Assembly (NCBI GenBank): GCA_025934025.1
Contig: JAICYU010000006.1
Span: 1 to 39,884 of the forward strand
Length of the DNA stretch: 39,884 nucleotides
Direction of reading: 5' to 3'
From: Terriglobales bacterium
GTDB taxonomy: Bacteria > Acidobacteriota > Terriglobia > Terriglobales > Acidobacteriaceae
The notes under the pieces are model-generated. The model was not told the DNA's origin, made no database searches, and saw only the letters and a program-made list of their open reading frames with translations. Each line of letters opens with the position of its first letter. Positions within the stretch are counted from its first letter, which is position 1. Shown here in pieces: positions 24,834 through 34,436 of this stretch. The translations under genes were made by a program, and so were the position numbers.

Positions 24834-27215
24834 ATGGCAGACCAAAAAGAAGTTAAAAACGTAAGCATCACCGTTGACGGGAAACAAGTCACGGCGCCGG
24901 CCGGCACGCTGCTCATTGAAGCCTGCAAGACCGTGGGCATCGAAGTTCCTTCGTTCTGCTACTACCCCGGGCTCTCGCTTCAGGCTGCCTGCCGCATGTG
25001 CCTGGTGCGCATTGAGAAAATGCCCAAGCTTCAGACTGCCTGCACCGTTCCCATCACCGACGGCATGGTGGTGACTACCGAATCTGACGAAGTTCGCCAG
25101 GCCCGCAAGTCCATGATCGAGCTGCTGCTCGGGAACCATCCGCTGGATTGCCCGGTGTGCGACGCCGGGGGCGAATGCGAACTCCAGGACATGACCTTCA
25201 AATACGGCGCAGCAGAATCGCGCTACATGGAAGGCAAGCTGCACAAGGACGAACAGCAGTGGTCTCCGGTGGTCTACTTTGACCGGCCGCGTTGCATCCT
25301 CTGCTATCGCTGCGTGCGCGTCTGCGGCGAAGGTATGGACGTATGGGCGCTCGGCGTCCAGAACCGCGGCTCCGGCTCCGTCATCGCGCCCAATCGCGAC
25401 GACCATCTCGAGTGCGAAGAGTGCGGCATGTGCATTGATATCTGCCCTGTGGGCGCGCTTACCTCCGGCGCATACCGCTACAAGACGCGGCCCTGGGAGA
25501 TGAATCACATTGGCACCATCTGCACGCATTGCGGCGATGGCTGCAAAACAACGCTGGGCGTCCGGCGCTCCGATACCGGCACGGACATCGTGCGGGGCGA
25601 CAACCGTGACAAGAGCGGAATCAACGGCGATTTTCTCTGTATCAAAGGCCGCTACGCCTTCGATTACTTTGACCATCCCGCCCGGCTCAAGCAGCCTCTG
25701 CTGCGCAAAAACGGTCAGCTTGTTCCGGTGAGCTGGGAAGAAGCAGTGGATCATGCCGGAAAACGCCTGCGGGAGATTCGCGACAGTAAAGGCGGGCAGG
25801 CGATCGGAGTGATCGGCTCCAACCGCACCACCAACGAAGAAAATTATCTGCTGCAGAAATTCGCCCGCACGGTGCTGGGCACCAACAATATTGACCATCA
25901 TCGCACGGCCGATTTTGCCGGCTTGGCCCGCGCGATTGCCGGAAAAGAGAACGCAACGGCAACCATGCGCGACGTGTTCACCGCGCCGGCCATCCTGCTC
26001 ATCGGCAACGATCCCACGGAGCAGCATCCGCTGCTGGCATGGAACATCCGCACCAACGTCCGGCTGAACCAGGCCAAGCTCTACCTCGCCAATGCCAACC
26101 CGATCAAGCTGCGCCGCCAGGCAACACGGTTCGTCCAACTCGCCCCCGGACGCGAAGGCAAATTGGTTTCATTTTTGAATGGCGATGATGCTGCAGCCGG
26201 CTCGCTCACAAACGCAACGGTATCGAATGACGTGCTCAAGCAGTTCCGCGACGAATTGCGCAGCCAGCAGAACCTGATCATCATCTTCGGCTCCGAGTTG
26301 CAGGGGACAGATATTGCCGCGTTGGTGAAGTTCGGCGCTGGACTCAAGGCAAAGTTCATCTGCCTGGGCGACTATGCCAACTCCCGAGGAGCGGCCGACA
26401 TGGGCGTCTATCCGGATCTGCTGCCCGGCTACAACGCGGTGGCCTCCGCCGTGAAGTTTTCCGAAGAATGGGGTCCGCTGCCGTCAGCCAAAGGTCTATC
26501 ACTCACTGAGATGGCGCAGGCTGCCAGGCAAGGACAGCTTGCGGCGCTGTATTTAGTCGGCTCAAACCCAATTGCAGACTACGACTTTGATCCGGCAGCG
26601 TTTCGCAATACCTTCATTGTTGCCCAGGAACTCTTTCTCACAGAAACGGCAACGCTGGCAGAGGTGGTTCTGCCCGCGGCTTCGGCTTACGAGAAATCCG
26701 GAACTTTTACCAACACCTGCGGTGATCTGCAACTGCTGAAGAAAGCCGGCGACATTACCGGCGTGAAGACAGACTTTGAAATCATCGTGCGGGTGGCCGA
26801 ACGCATGGGCGCCGACATCCGCAAGCTGGTCCCGTTCGGCGGCGCCACTCGCGCCGACATGGGCCAGAGCCGGGGCGCACAATCAGGCGAAGCTGACCGC
26901 CATGCCGTGTGGCTCGCGGCAAACGGTATGGAGCCGCGCATGAGTCCCTTTGATCCCATGGCCATTCTGGATGAGATTCAGCGATTGGTACCCGGATACG
27001 AGGGCTCGCGGCTAAACCTGCTGGCCGGCAATGAGCAGCACGTCACAGCCGCAGAGCACAGCGCCGCCGGTCCCGGCGACGGACTGGTCCAGATTGTTCC
27101 CAGCAACGATACACTTTTTACTTCCGGGACTCTGGGCCGTTATTCGAACACCTTAAATTCTGTCATTGAGAATCACCGCGCAAATCCTGTGGACCAGGAA
27201 GTGATGGCTGACTAG
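24834..27215 (+). CDS. nuoG: NADH-quinone oxidoreductase subunit G
   Basis: A 793-residue 75-kDa-type subunit. The N-terminal [2Fe-2S] (N1b) ligands are Cys42, Cys53, Cys56 and Cys70. His102, Cys106, Cys109 and Cys115 form the His-Cys3 N5-type cluster motif (HPLDCPVCDAGGEC). Further C-x2-C-x2-C-x3-C sets follow (CILCYRCVRVC; CEECGMCIDIC), and then the extra N7-type pattern C-x2-C-x3-C (CTHCGDGC), with a later Cys in FLCIKGRYA. The C-terminal half is the molybdopterin-oxidoreductase-like domain (TNEENYLLQKFAR). It holds most of the Fe-S chain to the NuoB/NuoI clusters that are missing from this locus. Confidence 0.95.
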   Translation: MADQKEVKNVSITVDGKQVTAPAGTLLIEACKTVGIEVPSFCYYPGLSLQAACRMCLVRIEKMPKLQTACTVPITDGMVVTTESDEVRQARKSMIELLLGNHPLDCPVCDAGGECELQDMTFKYGAAESRYMEGKLHKDEQQWSPVVYFDRPRCILCYRCVRVCGEGMDVWALGVQNRGSGSVIAPNRDDHLECEECGMCIDICPVGALTSGAYRYKTRPWEMNHIGTICTHCGDGCKTTLGVRRSDTGTDIVRGDNRDKSGINGDFLCIKGRYAFDYFDHPARLKQPLLRKNGQLVPVSWEEAVDHAGKRLREIRDSKGGQAIGVIGSNRTTNEENYLLQKFARTVLGTNNIDHHRTADFAGLARAIAGKENATATMRDVFTAPAILLIGNDPTEQHPLLAWNIRTNVRLNQAKLYLANANPIKLRRQATRFVQLAPGREGKLVSFLNGDDAAAGSLTNATVSNDVLKQFRDELRSQQNLIIIFGSELQGTDIAALVKFGAGLKAKFICLGDYANSRGAADMGVYPDLLPGYNAVASAVKFSEEWGPLPSAKGLSLTEMAQAARQGQLAALYLVGSNPIADYDFDPAAFRNTFIVAQELFLTETATLAEVVLPAASAYEKSGTFTNTCGDLQLLKKAGDITGVKTDFEIIVRVAERMGADIRKLVPFGGATRADMGQSRGAQSGEADRHAVWLAANGMEPRMSPFDPMAILDEIQRLVPGYEGSRLNLLAGNEQHVTAAEHSAAGPGDGLVQIVPSNDTLFTSGTLGRYSNTLNSVIENHRANPVDQEVMAD

Positions 27216-27237
27216 AAGCTTGTAGCTACTAGCTTCT
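27214..27237. repeat. 24-bp near-perfect palindrome between nuoG and nuoH
   Basis: agaagcttgtagctac followed by tagcttct reads the same on both strands apart from one symmetric T·T mismatch pair. Its first bases overlap the nuoG TAG stop. A short agct-rich run (ggctaaaagctaatggct) also precedes nuoF. Confidence 0.6.
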
Positions 27238-27289
27238 GGGTGCGAAAACGAGGAAATCGAACACAATTCTGAGCTGATAACGGACAAGA

Positions 27290-28357
27290 GTGACTCTCAC
27301 AACCTACATCGTCGTTGCAGTTATAAAAATCATCGTCGTAGTCTTCATCATGCTTACCGGCGTAGCCTATACCACGCTGCTGGAGCGCAAGGTGGTCGCA
27401 CGCATCCAGAACCGCTGGGGACCGACGCGCGTAGGGCCATTCGGCCTTTTGCAGCCGCTTGCTGACGGGGTCAAGTTCATCCTGAAGGAAGACATGATTC
27501 CGGACAGCGTACACAAAGGCCTCTATATTCTTGCCCCGATGCTCGCTCTAGCTATGTCGCTGGTCGCAATCGCTGTAATTCCATTCGGCAATTCCATTAC
27601 CGTGGGCGGGACGACGACAGCTCTCCAGATCACCGGGGTTGCGCACGCGACCGGCGCGATCAGCGATATCAACATCGGAATTTTGATTATCCTGGGCGCG
27701 ACTTCCATCGGCGTCTATGGAGTTGCGCTGGCAGGCTGGTCTTCCAACAGCAAATACTCATTGCTCGGATCATTGCGAGCCAGCGCCCAGATGATCAGTT
27801 ACGAGCTCGCGCTCGGCCTCTCGCTGGTTGGCGTCCTGCTTCTCGCCGGGAGCCTCAGCTTGCGCGACATCGTCAATGCCCAGGGCCAGAACGCCTGGTT
27901 TGGCTTCGTGCCCCATTGGTACATCTTTCCCCAGTGCATTGGATTCTTCATTTACCTGATGGCGGCATTTGCCGAGACCAACCGGATTCCCTTTGATCTG
28001 CCGGAAGCTGAAACCGAACTGGTCGCCGGCTATCACACCGAGTACAGCTCCATGAAGTTTGCCATGTTCTTCATGGCCGAATATCTCAACATGTTCACGG
28101 TGGGCAGCCTGGCCACGCTGCTCTTCTTCGGCGGATGGCGCGGGCCGCTGTTTGGACCGCCGCTGCTCCAGTCGCTGCTGCCGGTTCTCTGGTTCGCCAT
28201 CAAAGTCTTCTTTTTCATTTTTCTCTACATCTGGATTCGCGGCACTCTGCCGCGCTTCCGCTATGACCAGCTCATGGCGTTTGGCTGGAAATTCCTGCTG
28301 CCGCTGGCCCTCGCCAACATTGTGGTCACCAGCCTGATCGTGGCGCTGAGGGCTTGA
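27290..28357 (+). CDS. nuoH: NADH-quinone oxidoreductase subunit H
   Basis: A 355-residue membrane subunit that connects the quinone site to the proton channels. Eight or more helices are visible, with LERKVVARIQNRWGPTRVGP near the quinone entrance, AAFAETNRIPFDLPEAE and ELVAGYHTEYSSMKFA. Start is GTG at 27290. It follows nuoG after a 74-bp gap holding a palindrome. nuoJ starts four bases after its stop, where nuoI would normally be. Confidence 0.96.
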   Translation: MTLTTYIVVAVIKIIVVVFIMLTGVAYTTLLERKVVARIQNRWGPTRVGPFGLLQPLADGVKFILKEDMIPDSVHKGLYILAPMLALAMSLVAIAVIPFGNSITVGGTTTALQITGVAHATGAISDINIGILIILGATSIGVYGVALAGWSSNSKYSLLGSLRASAQMISYELALGLSLVGVLLLAGSLSLRDIVNAQGQNAWFGFVPHWYIFPQCIGFFIYLMAAFAETNRIPFDLPEAETELVAGYHTEYSSMKFAMFFMAEYLNMFTVGSLATLLFFGGWRGPLFGPPLLQSLLPVLWFAIKVFFFIFLYIWIRGTLPRFRYDQLMAFGWKFLLPLALANIVVTSLIVALRA

Positions 28358-28361
28358 CAGA

Positions 28362-28862
28362 ATGATCCACCAAATTCTTTTCATCATCTTCGGCGTTATC
28401 TGCGTAGCGGGCGCGGTGAATCTGCTGGTACAGCGCCATCCCATCAACAGCGCGCTTTCGCTGGTTGTGGTCATGGGCGCTCTGGCGCTGATTTACCTGC
28501 TGCTGGGCGCCGAATTTGTCGCCGCGATTCAGGTGATCGTTTATGCCGGCGCCATTATGGTGCTGTTCGTCTTCGTCATCATGCTGCTGAACGCGGGCGA
28601 GGAAGAGCGAAGTCGCGGCAGCCATATCGCGCTGCTGCTGGGAGTTCCCGGCGTCATCGCTCTTGGCTGTCTGGTCGCGTGGACCATGCTCAGCCACAAC
28701 ACGCAGTTGGGCGGAGTACGCATCAACACCGCCGACTTTGGCGCCACGCAGCCCATCGCCCGTCTGCTCTTTCGCGACTTCCTGCTGCCATTTGAAATTA
28801 CTTCCGTCCTGATTCTCATCGCCATTATGGGAGCGGTCGTCCTGGGAAGGAGAGAAAGCTAG
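28362..28862 (+). CDS. nuoJ: NADH-quinone oxidoreductase subunit J
   Basis: A 166-residue membrane subunit with five helices. The VLFVFVIMLLN segment after the helix-3 pi-bulge region (QVIVYAGAIMVLFVFV) is the family hallmark; mutations there disturb coupling in E. coli. It starts four bases after nuoH and ends directly at the nuoK ATG, so the cluster is continuous apart from missing nuoI. Confidence 0.94.
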   Translation: MIHQILFIIFGVICVAGAVNLLVQRHPINSALSLVVVMGALALIYLLLGAEFVAAIQVIVYAGAIMVLFVFVIMLLNAGEEERSRGSHIALLLGVPGVIALGCLVAWTMLSHNTQLGGVRINTADFGATQPIARLLFRDFLLPFEITSVLILIAIMGAVVLGRRES

Positions 28863-29198
28863 ATGGTCCCTCTTGCCTGGTATCTGGTGCTGAGCGCCAT
28901 TCTTTTCTGCCTGGGAATTTTCGGGTTTCTGCTCAAGCGCAACATCATCACGATTTTTATGTCCATTGAGCTGATGTTGAACGCGGTGAACCTTACGTTT
29001 GTCGCGTTCGCCAACTACTGGAACGAGCACGCGAAGACCGTAGCCGAGAAAGTGGTTCCGTTGAGCGGACAAGTGTTCGTATTTTTCGTGATGGTGGTGG
29101 CTGCTGCGGAAGCGGCCGTGGGATTGGCGATCATTATTTCCGTGTTCCGCACGCGCGAGACTTTGAACGTTGACCGGGTCAACCTGCTGAAACTATGA
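28863..29198 (+). CDS. nuoK: NADH-quinone oxidoreductase subunit K
   Basis: A 111-residue MrpC-like membrane subunit with three helices. Conserved acidic residues in the membrane are seen in [19 protein letters not shown] (Glu essential for proton movement) and [11 protein letters not shown]. The stop overlaps the nuoL ATG by four bases. Confidence 0.95.
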   Translation: MVPLAWYLVLSAILFCLGIFGFLLKRNIITIFMSIELMLNAVNLTFVAFANYWNEHAKTVAEKVVPLSGQVFVFFVMVVAAAEAAVGLAIIISVFRTRETLNVDRVNLLKL

Positions 29199-31279
29199 CT
29201 GACGCCAGCTTGCATCTTTGGATGATTCCCCTGCTGCCGCTGATCGGCGCGGGCATCAACGGGCTGTTCGGGAGGCACTTCCGCAACGCGGCGGTGTCGT
29301 TCGTCGCCTTGCTGTTTACGGCTGCTTCGTTCGGATATGCGGTTTGGGCAGTCGTGCAGGGACTGCACCTCGGCAACCTTCCGTACATCGAAACCGGGCC
29401 TACGTGGATTACCGCCGGCAATTTCTCCGCGCCGTTTGGCTTCTATCTCGACCAGCTTTCGATGGTGATGGTGCTGGTCGTCACTGGCGTCGGCTTTCTG
29501 ATCCACATCTATTCTGTCGGCTACATGGCGCACGAAGGCGGGTTCTATCGCTTCTTCTCCTATCTGAACCTGTTCATGTTTTTCATGCTCACGCTGGTAC
29601 TGGCCAACAACTATCTGCTGATGTTTGTTGGCTGGGAAGGAGTAGGTCTGGCGTCGTACCTGCTTATCGGCTTCTTCTTTCTCAAGGACTCGGCCGCCGA
29701 CGCCGGCAAGAAAGCTTTCATCGTCAATCGTATCGGCGACTTCGCGTTCCTGATTGGCATGTTCCTGCTCATCAAGCATTTTGGCACGCTGAACTACGAT
29801 GCCGTATTCAAGTCCGTCTCCAACATGCCCACCGAGTCCGGATGGGGACTGCTGACCGCGATTGCTCTCCTGCTGATGTTTGGAGCAACCGGAAAATCCG
29901 CCCAGGTGCCGCTTTACGTCTGGCTGCCTGACGCCATGGAAGGCCCTACGCCGGTTTCTGCGCTGATCCATGCTGCCACCATGGTGACTGCCGGGATCTA
30001 CATGATCGCGCGTTCCAATGCCATCTTCAGCCGCTCTCCCCATGCGCTGGAAGTCGTCGCCATCATCGGCTGCCTCACAGCGATCTTTGCCGCAACCATG
30101 GGCATGACGCAAACCGATATCAAACGCGTTCTCGCCTATTCCACCGTCTCGCAGCTTGGCTACATGTTCCTGGCCTGCGGCGTGGCCGCGTATTCCGCTG
30201 CCATCTTCCACTTGATGACTCATGCGTTCTTCAAGGCTTTGCTCTTCCTGGGCGCAGGATCGGTGATCCATGCGATCGGCGGCGAGCAGGACATGCGCCG
30301 GATGGGCGGATTGCGCAAGCTGATTCCGAAAACTCATTTCGTCATGCTGGTGGCGACGCTCGCTATCGCCGGCATTCCCCCCTTTGCCGGCTTCTTCAGC
30401 AAAGACGAAATCCTGGGGCAAGTTTTTTCCAGCCCGCATGGAAGCAAAGCGCTCTGGGTGGTAGGCGTGATCACCGCCGGCCTGACCTCGTTCTACATGT
30501 TCCGGCTCTACTTCATGACGTTCTACGGCGATCTGAAGCTGGGCAAGGTTGACATTGGCGAAGAAGCCCACGCCGCGAATGCGCCTGCTCACGCGCAGCA
30601 CGGGGCTGCTGCTCACTCGCATGGCCACGCCGACGATCAGGCCCACGGGCATGGTCGAGTCCACGAATCACCGTGGGTCATGATTGGTCCGTTGATGGTG
30701 CTGGCGCTGCTCTCGTTCGTCGGCGGATGGATCGGCGTGCCGGCATTTATGGGTGGCGGCAACAACTTTGGAAGTTTCCTCGCTCCTGTAATCAAAAGTG
30801 GCGCACCCACCAGCCCGACAGCCATGGAGCACGTACCCGAAGCCGCCGGCCAGCCACAAGAAGAAAAGCAGGAGAACCCGACCGAAGAATGGGGACTCGC
30901 CGGCATCTCGGTGGCTGCCGCGCTCATCGGCTTGTTCTTTGCCTGGCTGCTCTACTATAAAAATCCAGGGCTTCCGGACCAGATTACTGCGAAGATCCAC
31001 GGAATCTATCTCACGGTCTTGCACAAATACTACGTTGACGAAGGCTACGGTCTGCTCTTTGTGAAACCGCTGCTGGGACTCTCCACCGTCGTGTTCTGGC
31101 GAGGCGTGGACCAGGGCGTAATTGACGGCCTGGTGAACGGCGCCGGCACAGCTTCCAAGAGCATCGGCGGCGAATTGCGGCGAATGCAATCCGGCAACAT
31201 CCGCTCTTATGCCGCGTGGGTTGCGGCGGGCGGCGCGGCCGTGATCGCCTACATGATCTGGCTGGGGGTGAGCAAGTGA
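29195..31279 (+). CDS. nuoL: NADH-quinone oxidoreductase subunit L
   Basis: A 694-residue antiporter-like subunit with about 15 membrane helices plus the long lateral helix and C-terminal helix. The key acidic and lysine positions lie in [19 protein letters not shown] (conserved Glu) and [20 protein letters not shown]. An unusual His-rich loop (about residues 456-490, AHAQHG and [14 protein letters not shown]) separates two helices. A helix-HL region ends [14 protein letters not shown]. Its stop overlaps the GTG of nuoM. Confidence 0.96.
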   Translation: MTDASLHLWMIPLLPLIGAGINGLFGRHFRNAAVSFVALLFTAASFGYAVWAVVQGLHLGNLPYIETGPTWITAGNFSAPFGFYLDQLSMVMVLVVTGVGFLIHIYSVGYMAHEGGFYRFFSYLNLFMFFMLTLVLANNYLLMFVGWEGVGLASYLLIGFFFLKDSAADAGKKAFIVNRIGDFAFLIGMFLLIKHFGTLNYDAVFKSVSNMPTESGWGLLTAIALLLMFGATGKSAQVPLYVWLPDAMEGPTPVSALIHAATMVTAGIYMIARSNAIFSRSPHALEVVAIIGCLTAIFAATMGMTQTDIKRVLAYSTVSQLGYMFLACGVAAYSAAIFHLMTHAFFKALLFLGAGSVIHAIGGEQDMRRMGGLRKLIPKTHFVMLVATLAIAGIPPFAGFFSKDEILGQVFSSPHGSKALWVVGVITAGLTSFYMFRLYFMTFYGDLKLGKVDIGEEAHAANAPAHAQHGAAAHSHGHADDQAHGHGRVHESPWVMIGPLMVLALLSFVGGWIGVPAFMGGGNNFGSFLAPVIKSGAPTSPTAMEHVPEAAGQPQEEKQENPTEEWGLAGISVAAALIGLFFAWLLYYKNPGLPDQITAKIHGIYLTVLHKYYVDEGYGLLFVKPLLGLSTVVFWRGVDQGVIDGLVNGAGTASKSIGGELRRMQSGNIRSYAAWVAAGGAAVIAYMIWLGVSK

Positions 31280-32826
31280 ACCAGTGGATTCTCACGCTCG
31301 TCACCTTCATTCCTGCCGCGGGCGCAATCGTGCTGATGCTGCTGCCGCGCAACGATCGCCTGCTCCGCTGGGCGGCGCTGCTCATCTCGCTCATCGCTTT
31401 TGCTTTCTCGATTTATCTCCCGATACACATGCCGGGCATGCACTCGGGATTCGAGTTCCAGATAGACCAGCGCTGGATCGGCCACGACATCCATTACCAC
31501 CTGGGGGCGGACGGCATCTCCATGTGGCTCACGCTGCTCACCACCTTCCTGGTTCCGCTCAGCGTGCTGGTTTCATGGAAGTCCATTCATGACCGCGTGA
31601 AAGAATTTTTCGTTCTGCTCCTGATCCTCGAAACAGCCATGATCGGCGTCTTTCTCGCACTCGACCTGTTCCTGTTCTACGTGTTCTGGGAAGCTACGCT
31701 CATTCCCATGGCGCTTCTGATCGGCATGTATGGTCACGAGCGGCGGGTCTATGCGGCGGTAAAGTTTTTCCTCTACACGATGGTCGCTTCCGTCTTCATG
31801 CTGGCTGCGATCATCTGGCTTTATGTCCAGACCAGCAGCTTTGATTACGCGACTTTGCGCCAGTGGGTCCACGACGGCAACGCAAGCTCGGGAGCCTTGC
31901 AGTGGCTGTTCTTAGGCTTCTTCATAGCGTTTGCCGTGAAGGTTCCTCTCTTCCCGCTGCACACCTGGCTACCGGACGCGCACGTTGAAGCTCCCACCGC
32001 CGGCTCGGTGCTGCTGGCCGGAGTGCTTCTCAAGATGGGAACTTACGGCCTGCTGCGATTTAATGTCGGCATGTTTCCCAAAGAAGCCGCAGCCAACGCC
32101 GGCTGGATCAACGTGCTGGCGATTATCGGGATCATTTATGGCGCGCTGGTGGCGCTGGTGCAGCCCAACTTGAAGAAGCTGATCGCCTATTCCTCAGTCA
32201 GCCACCTGGGATTCGTGGTTCTCGGAATCTTTACCTTCACTCAGGCAGGGACGGACGGCGCGGTCTATCAGATGCTGAACCACGGTGTCTCCACGGGCGC
32301 TCTGTTCATGCTTGCCGGAATGATCTACGAACGCAAGCACACCTATGAGTTCCGCGAATACGGCGGCCTGGCAGCTCCAATGCCGGTATATGCCACGTTT
32401 TTCCTGATCGCGGTGCTGTCATCCGTTGGGCTTCCGCTGCTGAACGGCTTCGTCGGCGAGTTCCTGGTGTTGAGCGGCGCCTTCCAGGACAAGATGATCT
32501 ACGGCATCCTCGGCGCCAGCGGCGTAATCTGGGGCGCGTGTTATCTGCTTTGGATGTACCAGAAAGTCTTCTTCGGACCGATCCGGCGTGAGCAGAACAA
32601 ATCGCTCCGCGATCTGGACGGTCGCGAGCAGATTTCACTCTGGCCCGTGGCGGTGATGGTAGTAATTATGGGCGTGATCTCGCCTTACTGGATGAAGACC
32701 ATTGATCCCGCGGTCGCTGAAATCAACCGGCAATCTCAAACTGCAGTGAAAGCGGCGCGTGCGCGACATGCAGTTCCCGCGCCCGCGAAAAGCAGCATCA
32801 TCTCTCCGGCTGGTGGACAGAAATAA
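31276..32826 (+). CDS. nuoM: NADH-quinone oxidoreductase subunit M
   Basis: A 516-residue antiporter-like proton-pumping subunit. Conserved FYVFWEATLIPMALLIG contains the essential Glu, and AFAVKVPLFPLHTWLPDAHVEAP holds the Lys and the helix-7b region. The start is a GTG at 31276 overlapping the nuoL stop; the longer open frame upstream is nuoL-coding sequence. The stop overlaps the nuoN ATG by one base (taatg). Length matches the family. Confidence 0.95.
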   Translation: MNQWILTLVTFIPAAGAIVLMLLPRNDRLLRWAALLISLIAFAFSIYLPIHMPGMHSGFEFQIDQRWIGHDIHYHLGADGISMWLTLLTTFLVPLSVLVSWKSIHDRVKEFFVLLLILETAMIGVFLALDLFLFYVFWEATLIPMALLIGMYGHERRVYAAVKFFLYTMVASVFMLAAIIWLYVQTSSFDYATLRQWVHDGNASSGALQWLFLGFFIAFAVKVPLFPLHTWLPDAHVEAPTAGSVLLAGVLLKMGTYGLLRFNVGMFPKEAAANAGWINVLAIIGIIYGALVALVQPNLKKLIAYSSVSHLGFVVLGIFTFTQAGTDGAVYQMLNHGVSTGALFMLAGMIYERKHTYEFREYGGLAAPMPVYATFFLIAVLSSVGLPLLNGFVGEFLVLSGAFQDKMIYGILGASGVIWGACYLLWMYQKVFFGPIRREQNKSLRDLDGREQISLWPVAVMVVIMGVISPYWMKTIDPAVAEINRQSQTAVKAARARHAVPAPAKSSIISPAGGQK

Positions 32827-34436
32827 TGAGCCCGATTTCAGGTGTTGACTACATCCGCATTCTGCCCGAGCTGGTGCTCACGGCGTTCGGCATCGCCGTA
32901 ATGCTGATTGATCCGCTGCTCAAGCCTTCGGACAGCCGCCGGGGACTCGGGCTGCTTTCGTTCGTCGGAACGCTTGCCGCCATCGCAGCGGCTGTCTATC
33001 AAATGCACTATTACGGCCTGGGCTGGTTTGGCATGGTACGGGTAGATAGCTTCAGTATCTTTTTCCACGTGCTGATTCCCGCGATCTCGGCCGTGTGCAT
33101 TCTGGCTTCGCTCGAGTACCTCGAACAGCAGAAGATCGGCAGCGGGGAATATTACGCCCTGATCTTATTTGGCACCGTGGGGATGGTGCTGATGTCGTCT
33201 GCCGTCGAGCTGGTGCTGATCTTTGTCGCGCTGGAGATCTCCTCCATCTCCACCTACATTCTTGCCGGATACCGCCGCCGCTCGGCCTCGAGCGCCGAAG
33301 CCTCAATCAAATATTTTCTGCTTGGCTCGTTCGCCACCGCATTTTTCCTTTACGGCGTGGCCTTGATGTTTGGCGCTACCGGAACAACCGACATTTTGCG
33401 AATTCAAGCTCAGCTCGCGGCCACGAATCCCGGCATTCTGGCTTATGTAGCCACTGCGCTGATGATCATCGGGCTCGGGTTCAAGGTAGCTGCAGCGCCG
33501 TTTCATATTTGGACACCCGATGTTTACGAGGGCGCACCGGCGCCCATCGTCGCCCTGATGTCCACGGGGCCCAAGGCCGCAGCTTTTGCGGTGCTTCTGC
33601 GTGTCCTGTTTGCGACCACCGGCACGGGATGGTTCTGGCTGATCTGGATCTCCGCCGCGCTCTCCATGACGCTGGGTAACTTTGGCGCGCTGGTACAGGG
33701 CAATGTTAAACGGATGCTGGCATATAGTTCCATTGCCCATGCAGGCTATTTGCTGGTGGCATTCGCGGCCAGCAACCAGCTCGGTATCTCGGCGGCTATT
33801 TTCTACACGGCTGCTTACGCCGCGATGAACGTGGGCGCTTTTGCGGTGGTCAGCCATTTCGGCTCCGCCGGCGAGCGCTATGTTTCGATTGACGATTACG
33901 CCGGACTGGGCAAGCGGTCGCCGCTGCTGGCGTTCACGTTGACCATCTTTCTTCTGTCGCTCATCGGCATTCCCGCTACGGCCGGCTTTCTCGCCAAGTA
34001 CTATGCATTCACAGCAGCCATGCACGGGACTTCTGCAACTCACCCCACGGCTCTGGTGTGGCTGGTGATCATCGGCGTAGTGAACAGCGCGGTCGCGTCT
34101 TACTACTACCTGCGGCTGGTGGTCGTGATGTACATGCGCGAGCCGACCGTGTCAGAGCCTCCTGCACCTGCTTCCGCCAGCATGCGAGTAGCCCTGGTGA
34201 TTACGACAATTGCCACGATCTATCTCGGGGTGGTGCCAGGCCGCTTGCTGGACTATACAACTCTCGCGGCCAGTGATCTGCAACCCAAAACCAAAGCCGC
34301 GGGCATGATGGGAGCCCGATTCAAGAGTCTCACAGATTTAGAGGTAAAGGAGCTATTCCGGCGAAGTAGTCACGTCACGCCGGCTGAAGATAACCGCAGC
34401 GGCAGCCAGGAAAAAAAGCGAGTAGACAATCGCTGA
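32826..34436 (+). CDS. nuoN: NADH-quinone oxidoreductase subunit N
   Basis: A 536-residue antiporter-like subunit, longer than the ~485 typical of the family. The VELVLIFVALEISSISTYIL segment holds the key Glu, and LGFKVAAAPFHIWTPDVYEG holds the Lys. The core ends near LLDYTTLAAS; the last ~55 residues are polar and charged (RRSSHVTPAEDNRSGSQEKK) and look non-membrane. This tail overlaps the 3' end of the convergent ABC permease gene by 84 bp. It is the last subunit gene of the operon. Confidence 0.94.
   Translation: MSPISGVDYIRILPELVLTAFGIAVMLIDPLLKPSDSRRGLGLLSFVGTLAAIAAAVYQMHYYGLGWFGMVRVDSFSIFFHVLIPAISAVCILASLEYLEQQKIGSGEYYALILFGTVGMVLMSSAVELVLIFVALEISSISTYILAGYRRRSASSAEASIKYFLLGSFATAFFLYGVALMFGATGTTDILRIQAQLAATNPGILAYVATALMIIGLGFKVAAAPFHIWTPDVYEGAPAPIVALMSTGPKAAAFAVLLRVLFATTGTGWFWLIWISAALSMTLGNFGALVQGNVKRMLAYSSIAHAGYLLVAFAASNQLGISAAIFYTAAYAAMNVGAFAVVSHFGSAGERYVSIDDYAGLGKRSPLLAFTLTIFLLSLIGIPATAGFLAKYYAFTAAMHGTSATHPTALVWLVIIGVVNSAVASYYYLRLVVVMYMREPTVSEPPAPASASMRVALVITTIATIYLGVVPGRLLDYTTLAASDLQPKTKAAGMMGARFKSLTDLEVKELFRRSSHVTPAEDNRSGSQEKKRVDNR

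Noticed and set aside
29015-30664. Open frame of about 549 codons antisense to nuoL
   Set aside because: Composition is unlike a real protein and the plus strand encodes intact NuoL; GC-rich third positions explain the open frame.
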